Source of the DNA: Ignavibacteriota bacterium
Lineage (GTDB): Bacteria; Bacteroidota; Ignavibacteria; UBA10030
Assembly: GCA_003170475.1 (NCBI GenBank)
Contig: PMZI01000023.1
Location: 342,457 to 406,456 of the forward strand
Direction of reading: 5' to 3'
DNA length: 64,000 bases
Below the pieces are notes generated by a model. That model was not told the DNA's origin and made no database searches. It was given only the letters and a program-made list of their open reading frames with translations. The translations under genes were made by a program, and so were the position numbers. This document shows, in pieces, positions 33,434 to 41,872 of the stretch. The first letter of the stretch is position 1. Each line of letters begins with the position of its first letter.

Positions 33434-34669
33434 CTATTTATTGAGTTGCGGTTTTGGTGACATACCTTCAGGAGTTGCAACCGAGCGAAACGAATAGACA
33501 ACATATTCACTCAGATCCGGCGGGCCATAGGTGACCTGAAGGGATGGATGGCCCGACAGGGTCATGATGGTCGAGCCGAACGTGAAGATGGCGCCACCAC
33601 TTTTTAACGACCTGCACACCGGGTTCCAGTCGGAATCCCTGGAGCGAAGAGTCTCCTTGATCTTCTGTTCGACAATGTCGATGTCTCTTTTGGCGAGTCG
33701 CGTTTGAAGAGAGGCAAAACGCACATGACTATTGCTGTATCTTCGTTCCTCTGAAGTCATTTGCCTGGTTCGTTGCGCCCACCACGGCTTCAGGTTCTCA
33801 TTCGCGAGGGGATGATTTGTATGGTAGACGAGACTGCCGCCGACAACAGGAGTGAATTGAACCACGCCGGTCGCAGATGCTTCGAAGTCAAACACCTTGT
33901 CGTTAATACCGAGGATGTAGTTCTGTCCTGACGCATGCTTCACGTTCTTGATGAACTCCAATGCAGATTTCTCCGACGTACTGGCAAGTAATCCCCGAAC
34001 AACAAATGCAACGGGAAGTCCATCGGGAGAAGCGTTCAACTGCATGAATGTATTTACGCAGACGCCAATGGAACTATTGTTCACACCGTTGGCCGCTATG
34101 AGCCCTGCCGTAGTGAAGATGAACTGCTCCGGCAATGTCTCCGATTGAAGAACGTGCAGAACCGTCTGCGAGCCATGACGCCACGACTCCAGATCCAGAT
34201 TCTGTGCTACGTACGCCGGATGAGTCGCGGTCTTGGCGACGCCAAGTCCGCTGCAATGGTGAGCATCGAGCTTGTCGAAATAGACCCATATCTCATCGGG
34301 CAATTGATAGGCAAAGATCGTCTCAAACGTTTGTCCTGACCCGTCTGCGATTCCTTTGACTTCATCGAGGAGATCGGGTGTCCATTTCTTGATGGCGGGA
34401 ATGAAATCTGTTACGTGGAGAAATTCTGAGATGAGGGAGTCTGGATCTCTGTCCCTTGATATCTTGAGGTCTGCCTTGAAGCGCCCGAGAACGTCTGCGA
34501 TTTGTGGCTTGAGCGCTTTTCCATGTTGCAGGCCCCGCTCGTACCCCGAACCGCTCAGTTCGACGTACAGCGGTTTCTTTGCCTGGTCGCTCTCTTGGGA
34601 ATTCTGAGCTGATGCCGCGCCCAACAAGAAGGTGAGCAATGGTATCAGAAGCGTCCTTAGGCAAATCAT
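33434..34669 (-). CDS. C45 family peptidase/acyltransferase (IAT-like Ntn hydrolase)
   Basis: A 411-residue exported protein of the acyl-CoA:6-aminopenicillanate acyltransferase family. A signal peptide (ending LLGAASA) is followed by the pro-segment (GSGYERGLQHGKALKP, then KGIADGSGQTFETIFAYQ). Cys139 in DAHHCSGLGV is the expected self-cleavage point and N-terminal nucleophile; NLDLESW and GLIAANGVNNSSIGVCVN continue the Ntn core. The ATG at 34669 has AGAGGT seven bases upstream, while the ATG at 34696 lies in an octamer repeat with no ribosome site. Substrate is probably an N-acyl amino compound. It precedes the S45 acylase. Confidence 0.9.
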   Translation of the reverse strand: MICLRTLLIPLLTFLLGAASAQNSQESDQAKKPLYVELSGSGYERGLQHGKALKPQIADVLGRFKADLKISRDRDPDSLISEFLHVTDFIPAIKKWTPDLLDEVKGIADGSGQTFETIFAYQLPDEIWVYFDKLDAHHCSGLGVAKTATHPAYVAQNLDLESWRHGSQTVLHVLQSETLPEQFIFTTAGLIAANGVNNSSIGVCVNTFMQLNASPDGLPVAFVVRGLLASTSEKSALEFIKNVKHASGQNYILGINDKVFDFEASATGVVQFTPVVGGSLVYHTNHPLANENLKPWWAQRTRQMTSEERRYSNSHVRFASLQTRLAKRDIDIVEQKIKETLRSRDSDWNPVCRSLKSGGAIFTFGSTIMTLSGHPSLQVTYGPPDLSEYVVYSFRSVATPEGMSPKPQLNK

Positions 34670-34694
34670 GTTAACCTCTTTTGCTCTGTTGATC

Positions 34695-34739
34695 ATTGGT
34701 CAACTGGTTGATTGGTTAACTGGTTAATTGGTGAATTGG
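34695..34739. repeat. Degenerate 8-bp tandem repeat
   Basis: The gap upstream of the C45 gene consists of 8-bp steps: attggtca, actggttg, attggtta, actggtta, attggtga, attgg. The same unit recurs at 36931, 44232, 47080 and 49771. It is not coding and no protein-binding site is recognised. Confidence 0.75.
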
Positions 34740-34780
34740 CTCCAGACGCGATGGCGCGATTACACGATTCCTTCGCTTCC

Positions 34781-36787
34781 TCACTTCTTCAAATACTTGT
34801 CAAACCACCCAATGTAACGTTCCAACCGATCTTTCACATAGCTTGGCGTTGAGAGGCCGTGGTTTTGATTTGGATAGATCACCAACTCGGTCGGAATGCC
34901 TAAGCTCTGCAGTGCCTGATACATTTGCTCGGCTCCCGCGACCGGTACGTTAAAGTCATTCTGCGATCCCATGAACAAGGTTGGTGTTTTGATTCTATCC
35001 ACATGAAAGAACGGATAGGACACCTTCATCCATTTCTCGGGCTGCTTCCACGGTGTGCCGAGTTCCGTTTCATACTGTGTTACGTACTGATCGACCCCGT
35101 ACATTGTGAATTGCAGTGCACTGCCGGCTCCGCTCACCGCCGCCTTGAATCGCTGGTCTGTTGCAATGGTAAAGTTGGTGGAGATACCGCCGTAGCTCCA
35201 TCCGCCAATGCCCATCCGCTTCTCATCGACAATACCCTGATGAATGAGTTGATCCGCCGCACCGACGATGTCGATCACTTCTTTGTTTCCCCAATCAGCG
35301 TAAATCGCACGCGTGAACTCAATTCCCCGGCCGCTGCTCCCTCGATAATTCACACTCGCGACCGCATAACCGGCAGAGGCAAGTATCTGACCCATGAGAT
35401 CAAACCCGAATTCATCCTGTCCGACCGGCCCGCCATGGATATGAAGGATCAGTGGCAGCTTTTGGTCAATACGTGCACTTGCCGGGCGCAGAAGAATGTT
35501 GGAGATCGACGTACCGTCTTTGCTTTTCGATCGAAACCCCTCAACGGTTGCCAGCTGAAGCGGAGCGAGAAATGCGTCGTGAATCTTTGTCACCGCTCTG
35601 AGCGAATCGTGCTCCAACATAAAAATCTCCGTGGGGTGCGTTGGCGAGCTCGCGAGCAACAACCAACTGTTGTATGGCTCGTCGTACTCAAGCGAGGAGA
35701 CGCTTCGCTCGCCATCCAGAATGCGTGTGAATCGCCCTGTCGCGACATCGAATGACGCCACCAGTGATTGGCGGTCATCTTTCTCAATGACATGGATTGT
35801 TTTCCCATCGGCGGACCATCGGGGATTATTCACAGGTCTGTCCACAGGTTTTGAGAGAAGGCTCGGCGTTCCACCGTTCTTGGGGATGACCGCGAGATAA
35901 TTTTCTCCGTACATCGTGAAATTCTCGTTGCTGCTGCTCTGCAGGTAGGCGATCCGCTGTCCGTCGGGACTCCAGACCGGAGAGGTGTCATCACCAGGCC
36001 AGTCCGTCAGTTTCTGCATCGGCGCGCCCGGTCTTGCGTCCATCACAAAGATATCCGTGTTATCATTCTTGTCGGGATCTTCAGTCCGGTTACTGACAAA
36101 CGCGATCTGTGATCCATCGGGCGAGAACGCCGGCTGGCCCTCATCGTACTTGCCGGTGGTAAGTGTGTCGATTTTTTTGTCAGCGAGGGTGAACAGGTAC
36201 AAATGAGTTGCCCTGCGATCGAGATAACCTTCCATATCCTGTTTAAAGTGGAACCGGTCGATCACGTATGGTGTGCGTGTCTTCGTTTTTGCTGTATCGG
36301 AAAAATCCTGATCCTTCACAACCAAGAGCAATTTCTTTCCATCCGGTGACCAGCGGTAATCGCCAAGTCCTCCCTTGATATCGGTTGCCCTGATCGCATC
36401 GCCCCCCCGCCGGTCGAGGAGATACACCTGGCTGGCCTTGTCCTCGCCTCGTTTGGCGACGAACGAAATGTACCTGCCGTCTGGACTGAAACGCGGCTGA
36501 CTCTCGCCCTCAGGACTGTTTGTGAGCTGAACATTTTGTTTGCCGTCCCGACTGATCATCCAGATGTCGGAGTTCTTTTTGTCTTTTGTGGAATCGGTGG
36601 TCGTGAGAACATACGCAATCCATTCTCCGTCAGGCGAAACCTGAATACCCCCAATGGACTGAAGGCGGTAAACATCACCGGGTGCGATAGGACGTTTGGT
36701 GATTGCCGATGGTTGTGCAGCAACCGGGGCTGGAAGAAGTGACAGACAGGCGCAAAGCAAGAGGGACAAGAAGAAAGGTCTACACAT
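34781..36787 (-). CDS. S9 family prolyl oligopeptidase-type peptidase
   Basis: A 668-residue secreted serine peptidase. A signal peptide (LLLCACLSLLPAPVAA) leads into a seven-bladed propeller with PD40-like repeats (SPDGEWIAYV, SPDGRYISFV, SPDGKKLLLV, SPDGSQIAFVS, SPDGQRIAYL). The alpha/beta-hydrolase domain has GIGGWSYGGIS with Ser531, Asp near 611 (GSQNDFNVP) and His near 643 (NQNHGL). This is the acylaminoacyl-peptidase/DPP-like branch, with the propeller gating access for short peptides. A candidate promoter lies at 36846-36876 and a GGAG site before the ATG. It is 111 bp upstream of the C45 gene, separated by an octamer repeat. Confidence 0.94.
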   Translation of the reverse strand: MCRPFFLSLLLCACLSLLPAPVAAQPSAITKRPIAPGDVYRLQSIGGIQVSPDGEWIAYVLTTTDSTKDKKNSDIWMISRDGKQNVQLTNSPEGESQPRFSPDGRYISFVAKRGEDKASQVYLLDRRGGDAIRATDIKGGLGDYRWSPDGKKLLLVVKDQDFSDTAKTKTRTPYVIDRFHFKQDMEGYLDRRATHLYLFTLADKKIDTLTTGKYDEGQPAFSPDGSQIAFVSNRTEDPDKNDNTDIFVMDARPGAPMQKLTDWPGDDTSPVWSPDGQRIAYLQSSSNENFTMYGENYLAVIPKNGGTPSLLSKPVDRPVNNPRWSADGKTIHVIEKDDRQSLVASFDVATGRFTRILDGERSVSSLEYDEPYNSWLLLASSPTHPTEIFMLEHDSLRAVTKIHDAFLAPLQLATVEGFRSKSKDGTSISNILLRPASARIDQKLPLILHIHGGPVGQDEFGFDLMGQILASAGYAVASVNYRGSSGRGIEFTRAIYADWGNKEVIDIVGAADQLIHQGIVDEKRMGIGGWSYGGISTNFTIATDQRFKAAVSGAGSALQFTMYGVDQYVTQYETELGTPWKQPEKWMKVSYPFFHVDRIKTPTLFMGSQNDFNVPVAGAEQMYQALQSLGIPTELVIYPNQNHGLSTPSYVKDRLERYIGWFDKYLKK

Positions 36788-36845
36788 AGATTTAATCTCC
36801 GGAATGCAAAGGTGCGAATGGCGGGGAATCGACCCCGAGGGTCTT

Positions 36846-36876
36846 CAAAAATACGAAAGAGAAAGTTGAGAACAAG
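36846..36876 (-). promoter_or_regulatory. Candidate Bacteroidota-type promoter for the S9 peptidase gene
   Basis: On the minus strand, TATTTTTG (36853 to 36846) matches the -7 box TAnnTTTG, with a TTG-containing -33 box 19 bp upstream (36875-36873). It lies 59 bp before the ATG of the S9 peptidase gene. The consensus is known for Bacteroidota; its use here is inferred. Confidence 0.35.
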
Positions 36877-36930
36877 TATTATCGGGCCATGTTTCTTAGG
36901 CCGATCATGAGGGGGAAAGACTGCACGTTA

Positions 36931-37028
36931 CCTGGTTAACTGGTGAATTGGTCAATTGGTCCGTTGATGATGAGTTCATTGATCCACTGATTCAATGGAC
37001 CGATGAGTCAATTATCCGATCACCCGAT
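36931..37028. repeat. Degenerate 8-bp tandem repeat, about 12 units
   Basis: In register the units read cctggtta, actggtga, attggtca, attggtcc, gttgatga, tgagttca, ttgatcca, ctgattca, atggaccg, atgagtca, attatccg, atcacccg. The array fills the gap between the DUF2339-like gene stop and the S9 peptidase promoter. The units drift from ATTGGTTA-like to ATTGATCA-like forms. Confidence 0.7.
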
Positions 37029-37039
37029 GACAGGAGCCC

Positions 37040-38668
37040 CTACGATTCCGCTACCGTCTTTTTCTTCTTTTTGCTGTAGATCATCGAGATCCCGAGTAAC
37101 GCACTGCCAACTGCTAGAAATGAAATAATCCGCACCACGGGATCAACGGTCGTCAAATCAACAATAAAGAGGTAGAGGATCGTAAGGGACATGGTCAGCA
37201 GTGCCATCCAGCGGTACTTCCGGCTTTTCAGAATTCGGCTTGCACTATAATAGAGCGCAGCAAGAATGAGCCACGAAACGCTGACGAGATGCGGCGGCAC
37301 TGAATTGTAGAGTGCATACGGGAGAAAGAGAAGCGCACTGGCAAGATAGGCGTTGCGCATAAGCTCGGTCCGCAGCGCGAGTTTGTCTCGCTGCCAGTTG
37401 AGTACACGTGCACTGAGCAATGCAACAAGTCCGAAGCTCACGCTCACCGAACTCACCGTTGTGGAGGAACTGAGGAATGCAATGAAGATGATCAGATAGA
37501 TGATGAAGTTCGCGACAACGATGAAACGCGAACGAAACCATACAGCGGTGGATACCACCAGAAGGCTCTGCCAACAAAGCCAAACAAAGAAATCGGGCAT
37601 TCGGAATTGGGCAACAATAGCGGCACTTAATGCTGCATATCCAATCATCGCATAGGCAAACGTAGAATAGACGCTTTTCTCGCGTATCCAAAACGTGATG
37701 GCGACTCCGAGAAACAAGATGGAAGCAACCAACTGCCAGGCGACAGTGTTGATGGTTGGGTTGCTCAATAACGAGAGAGAGAAAATGACGAAGCCGACGA
37801 ATGCATTGAGCGCACTATTGAGGATGACACCCGGGCCTTCTTGCGTTGTGTCTTTCCGCAGTGCGATCGCGGCGGCAAACAGCGATGCGTAAATCAAAAT
37901 GAAACCAAGATGAATCTCTGGAGCCAGTCCGAACTGAAGCTCCCCGGTGAAAAAGGGATTATTCGCCGACCAGAGAAAATGTGTCAGGTACGTGAGGGAC
38001 ATTCCAAACGCCAGGAGGCCATTCGACTGGAACCTCCATGTTAGATACGAAATGCTGGCGGCGAGAAGAGTGAGGAGCGCGAACACGAAGCCGGGCTCAC
38101 CGCCGATGAGCACGGTGAGAAACCCGAGCGTAAGGTTGAAGCCTGCGAGGTAGATCGATTGGCGCCTGATGGCGATGGTCACATTTCCAAAGACAACAAT
38201 GAGGAGGAGAGCAAGTTCGATCGTTTTGTTGCTGAGTGCCGGCGAAGGAGTGAAATAGAAGAGGCGCAAGGTTGTAAAATAGAGGAGAAGCAATCCACCA
38301 CCGAGAAGATAGCGCGAAACTTGTTGAAAGGACTCTCTCCAGAAATGAGAGAGAAAGAAAATGCCACCGACGAGACAATAGCCCAATATACTTGGGAGAA
38401 ACGACGGAAATCCGTCATAGGGAAGCGTGAGAAGAAAAGCAATCCCGAGGGCAAGTCCAACAATTCCCGCCTTCGCAAACCAGTTTTGACCGAGCTGCAG
38501 TTCAAGCTCTTCATCGTCTTCTGCTGCTACGGCTGGGCCGGATGCGGGTTCCGGAACTGCGGGTGAGTCAAGCTCAAGGCGCGATTCAATTCGCGCAATG
38601 CGACTCTCGAGCGTCCGGAGTAATTCAAGGATTTTTTCGGAAGAGGGGTTCTGGGAGGAATCACCCAT
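37040..38668 (-). CDS. DUF2339-like polytopic membrane protein
   Basis: A 542-residue inner-membrane protein with a soluble N terminus of about 60 residues containing a short coiled coil (LELLRTLESRIARIESRLEL), an acidic linker (AAEDDEELELQLGQNWFAKAG) and about 14 hydrophobic segments. The coiled coil followed by a G-x-x-W-x-x-x-x-G motif and many helices is characteristic of DUF2339. Function of the family is not established. The start is the ATG at 38668 with GGGAGG upstream. It stands apart from its neighbours by 191 and 252 bp, so it is probably transcribed alone. Confidence 0.82.
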   Translation of the reverse strand: MGDSSQNPSSEKILELLRTLESRIARIESRLELDSPAVPEPASGPAVAAEDDEELELQLGQNWFAKAGIVGLALGIAFLLTLPYDGFPSFLPSILGYCLVGGIFFLSHFWRESFQQVSRYLLGGGLLLLYFTTLRLFYFTPSPALSNKTIELALLLIVVFGNVTIAIRRQSIYLAGFNLTLGFLTVLIGGEPGFVFALLTLLAASISYLTWRFQSNGLLAFGMSLTYLTHFLWSANNPFFTGELQFGLAPEIHLGFILIYASLFAAAIALRKDTTQEGPGVILNSALNAFVGFVIFSLSLLSNPTINTVAWQLVASILFLGVAITFWIREKSVYSTFAYAMIGYAALSAAIVAQFRMPDFFVWLCWQSLLVVSTAVWFRSRFIVVANFIIYLIIFIAFLSSSTTVSSVSVSFGLVALLSARVLNWQRDKLALRTELMRNAYLASALLFLPYALYNSVPPHLVSVSWLILAALYYSASRILKSRKYRWMALLTMSLTILYLFIVDLTTVDPVVRIISFLAVGSALLGISMIYSKKKKKTVAES

Positions 38669-38860
38669 GCAGATGTTCCTTTCCTGTCCATCGAGAGAGA
38701 CGGTGCGTGCGGCGACGGATTTTCTAGAGCTACGAAACTGCGACTAAGCGGTTGTCGCAGGGTGTATCGAAATCGTGAAACTTGTGCTAAGGTATTTCGA
38801 TCGTCTCGTCTCGGTACTTCTCAGGAAGCACATGGGTAAATCAGAGGAGCAGGTGTGTAT

Positions 38861-39616
38861 TTACTGAAAAGTCTTGCCACTCACAACATGGTACCCCTTC
38901 ACGCTGAGATCTTCCGTGGTCGTCACCTGAACGTTGGAGCGCCGCTCGGCGGCCATTTTCCATTGAAAAAGCTCGGAAAAAGTGTGCTGGACCTTCCTGG
39001 TCAGCTTTCTGAAAAGCCCGCTGGATTCATAGACATCAGCAGCTTCTTTGCTGTCCCAGATGGTGAGGGAAATGACCTCATTGCGTTCTTCCACACCTTC
39101 GGTGAGGAACGCATAACGGCATCCTTGAACGTTCCGGAGCACAGGGAGGATTTCTGACTGGTAGATCTTCGCAAACTCCTCTGTCTTGCCGGACTGAACC
39201 TTGACGGAGAGAATCCGGATGTACAGTCGACCCTCCTCGGCAAGCGATGGTCGGTCGGTGGACGGGGTCGTCTCCGTATAGGACCGAACAACGGGCTCTT
39301 GCGACACGGGAGTGTATTCAAGTGTCAGGTCTTTGGAAAGCTGGATTTTCCATTCAGACGAATCAGAGAAGTAAGGATGAGCTTCAGTAATCAATCGTTG
39401 AAAAGCGCCGCTTTGCTCGTACGCGTCGGCATCATGAGCCGTCTCCCAAAGTGTCAACGAGATGGATTCGTCCGGGTTCGATGAGCTCTGGATAAGGCTC
39501 GCGTAGATACACCCGGGTGTTTTCTGAAGCTCCGGAACAATCTGTTGCGCGTAGAGGGCAGCAAGTTTATCTGAACTCTCCGGCTTTACTTTGACCTGTA
39601 CGAGTCTCATGAACAT
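38861..39616 (-). CDS. Protein with two antibiotic-biosynthesis-monooxygenase (ABM) domains
   Basis: A 251-residue cytoplasmic protein made of two similar ferredoxin-like ABM domains. Domain 1 (about 1-95) has RLVQVKVKPESSDKLAALYA, TPGCIYASLIQSS and SLTLWETAHDADAYEQSGAF; domain 2 (about 130-230) has RILSVKVQSGKTEEFAKIYQ, VQGCRYAFLTEGV and SLTIWDSKEAADVYESSGLF. The repeat supports an intramolecular version of the normal ABM dimer. The ATG at 39616 is chosen because GGAGGAGGAAG lies just upstream; the frame opens at 39682. Such proteins can be small monooxygenases or heme-degrading enzymes, but many have no known activity. No pathway genes adjoin it. Confidence 0.85.
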   Translation of the reverse strand: MFMRLVQVKVKPESSDKLAALYAQQIVPELQKTPGCIYASLIQSSSNPDESISLTLWETAHDADAYEQSGAFQRLITEAHPYFSDSSEWKIQLSKDLTLEYTPVSQEPVVRSYTETTPSTDRPSLAEEGRLYIRILSVKVQSGKTEEFAKIYQSEILPVLRNVQGCRYAFLTEGVEERNEVISLTIWDSKEAADVYESSGLFRKLTRKVQHTFSELFQWKMAAERRSNVQVTTTEDLSVKGYHVVSGKTFQ

Positions 39617-39665
39617 GATTCTTCCTCCTCCTCTCTTCCACAATCCATTCAGAAATAGAGAGCTA

Positions 39666-39737
39666 ATTGATTCAATGACCACATGCCCGGATATCGCGAT
39701 GACTCAATGGCTCGATGATCTGATGGCTGATCATCTT
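39666..39737. repeat. Degenerate 8-bp periodic sequence
   Basis: Units attgattc, aatgacca, catgcccg, gatatcgc, gatgactc, aatggctc, gatgatct, gatggctg fill the gap between the stop of the first kinase and the ABM gene start. They are more diverged than the 36931 array but keep the 8-bp step and a G-A-T core. Confidence 0.5.
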
Positions 39738-39738
39738 C

Positions 39739-41868
39739 TTATTTCCCTTTCATCAATTCTATGTAACCCGGGTCGTTGCGAAGGCTCTCGAAATCCGGAT
39801 CCCGCTTGATCCATGCAAAGTTCTCATAGCCGGCAGCGATGCTGCCCCTCAGCGCCGTGGTTGCGAGTTGACTCTCACCGAGGCGGGCATAGAAACAAGC
39901 AGCATTATAGAGCATCAGAGGATCGGAAGGGTTCAATTCCAGGGCCTTCGCGGCTTCCCGTTTGGCATCCTCAAATCGCTCCCCCTTTGCCAGATCGGTC
40001 GCATAGAACATATGAGATCGAGCATCTTCGGGATGTTTTGAGAGGTAGCGAGGGTACATCCGCAGGCTCTCTTGGAGAGCGTCATCCAGCTTGTCTTTCT
40101 CACCGAGTCGTTCGTACATCATTTCCAAGTCCATATGGGCTGAGTAGAAGTCAGGATCGAGCGATATCGCCTTCTTGAAGAGTTCAACGGCTTCACGGTC
40201 ACGATCCGTGCTGTGGAAAATTCTCCCAAGGATCCAATAGGCAATATGATTATTAGGATCCAATTCAATGGCTCGGTGTCCTGCCTTGATGGCTTCATCA
40301 ATGGATTCCTGGTTGAAATAGGCAAGGGCAAGAGATGCGTATGCCTCAGAGAGGGTGGGGTCATATGACAGAGCCTTCAGACCGGCTTCAACAGCTTTAT
40401 CGAGCACGAATGAGTGCCGTTCGAAAAAGAAATACAGGGTGGCATATGCTTCGGCCAGCCCGGCATACGCAGCAGCGTATCTCACATCAAGCTCTATCGC
40501 ACGCTGGAAAAGTTGAATGGCGGCATTGATATCGTTCTTCGTGAGCCGGGAGAGGAAATTCCGCGCGCGGAGGTTCAAGTCGAACGCCTCCGGGTTGTCG
40601 GTTGAGCGCTTTGAAAGCACAACCTTTTCGGTCGGTGTCAACTTCACCATCAACGCATCGACAATCTGCTTTGATACCTGTTCCTGAATATCAAAGACAT
40701 CGGCGAGGGTCCCCTTGTAGGCTTCTGCCCAGAGTTGTGCGTCGCTTTCCACGTCAATCAGCTGTGCGGTGATGCGAATATTATCCTGGAACTTCCTGAC
40801 ACTTCCCTCGAGCACGTAGCGCGCCGCAAGTTCCTTTCCGATTGTTTTGATATCTTTTTTCGTTCCCTTGTACTGCATACTGGTCGTACGAGATACAACT
40901 CTCACATCTTTGAGTCTCGACAAATTCAGAATGAGCTCTTCGGTGAGTCCATCGCTGAAATATTCATTCTCGGCATCGTTACTCATATTGGTAAATGGCA
41001 GGACGGCAATCGCTTTCGCTTTGATGCCTGCCGTTGACGTTTCCATTTCAATCCGGATCGCCTCCAATGATTCAAGGACCTCGGCGCAATGTTGATACCG
41101 CTTCGAACGATCTTTCTCCAGCATCTTCTTCACGACGGAATCGATATTGAGCGGAATCTTTCGATCAAGCATGCTGGGGGCTGCAGGATCTTCATTCATA
41201 ATCAGATAAGTGAGTCCAGCGACATGCTCGGCCTTGAACGGAAGTTCCGCCGTGAGCATCTCATAGAGCACGACACCCAACGACCAAATATCCGACCGGT
41301 GATCCGCGGAAAGCCCTTGCGCCTGTTCCGGCGACATGTAGGACAATGTCCCGAGCGACGTTCCAGATTTGGTGATTGAGGCGGCCGTTGTCAGCTTGGC
41401 CAACCCAAAATCCATAATCTTGATCTGATCATTGTTCGTGAGCATGAGATTGTGAGGCTTGATATCGCGGTGAATAATGTTCTTGTCATGAGCCGCCTTT
41501 AAGCCCCGAGTAATTTGCAGAACCCAGTCAAGGGCTTGCTTCACAGGTATACCGGATCCCGTTTTCAGGTTTGAGATATACGAGTCCAAAGTCCGACCTT
41601 CAACAAGCTCCAGCACGATGAACATTGATCCGTTGCTCTCGCCGACATCGAACACAGACAAAATGTTCGGGTGACTCAGTGCGGCCGTCGCCTTTGCTTC
41701 CTGAAGGAAACGTGCGTTGCTGTCGGTTGAGGCGGAAAGATGCGACGGGAGAATCTTTATGGCGACAAAGCGATCCAGTCTCGTATCTTCAGCTTTGTAC
41801 ACCACACCCATGCCCCCCTCGCCCAACTTCTCGAGAATCTTGTAATGCGAGATCGTCTGTCCGATCAT
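39739..41868 (-). CDS. Ser/Thr kinase with TolB-like and TPR domains (kinase 1)
   Basis: A 709-residue protein without a membrane segment. The Hanks kinase domain (about 1-275) has LGEGGMGVVYKA, Lys38, HRDIKPHN at 133-140, DFGLAKL at 153-159 and MSPEQAQG. A FlgO/TolB-like domain follows (IAVLPFTNMS near 292, YFSDGLTEELILNLSRL, VSRTTSMQYKG, YVLEGSVRK), of the type that precedes TPRs in CadC/adenylate-cyclase-like sensors. About seven TPR units end the protein. It starts 4 bp after the stop of the next kinase (41873) and is nearly the same length and order, so the two are tandem duplicates. Active-site residues are complete. Confidence 0.93.
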   Translation of the reverse strand: MIGQTISHYKILEKLGEGGMGVVYKAEDTRLDRFVAIKILPSHLSASTDSNARFLQEAKATAALSHPNILSVFDVGESNGSMFIVLELVEGRTLDSYISNLKTGSGIPVKQALDWVLQITRGLKAAHDKNIIHRDIKPHNLMLTNNDQIKIMDFGLAKLTTAASITKSGTSLGTLSYMSPEQAQGLSADHRSDIWSLGVVLYEMLTAELPFKAEHVAGLTYLIMNEDPAAPSMLDRKIPLNIDSVVKKMLEKDRSKRYQHCAEVLESLEAIRIEMETSTAGIKAKAIAVLPFTNMSNDAENEYFSDGLTEELILNLSRLKDVRVVSRTTSMQYKGTKKDIKTIGKELAARYVLEGSVRKFQDNIRITAQLIDVESDAQLWAEAYKGTLADVFDIQEQVSKQIVDALMVKLTPTEKVVLSKRSTDNPEAFDLNLRARNFLSRLTKNDINAAIQLFQRAIELDVRYAAAYAGLAEAYATLYFFFERHSFVLDKAVEAGLKALSYDPTLSEAYASLALAYFNQESIDEAIKAGHRAIELDPNNHIAYWILGRIFHSTDRDREAVELFKKAISLDPDFYSAHMDLEMMYERLGEKDKLDDALQESLRMYPRYLSKHPEDARSHMFYATDLAKGERFEDAKREAAKALELNPSDPLMLYNAACFYARLGESQLATTALRGSIAAGYENFAWIKRDPDFESLRNDPGYIELMKGK

Positions 41869-41872
41869 GTGA

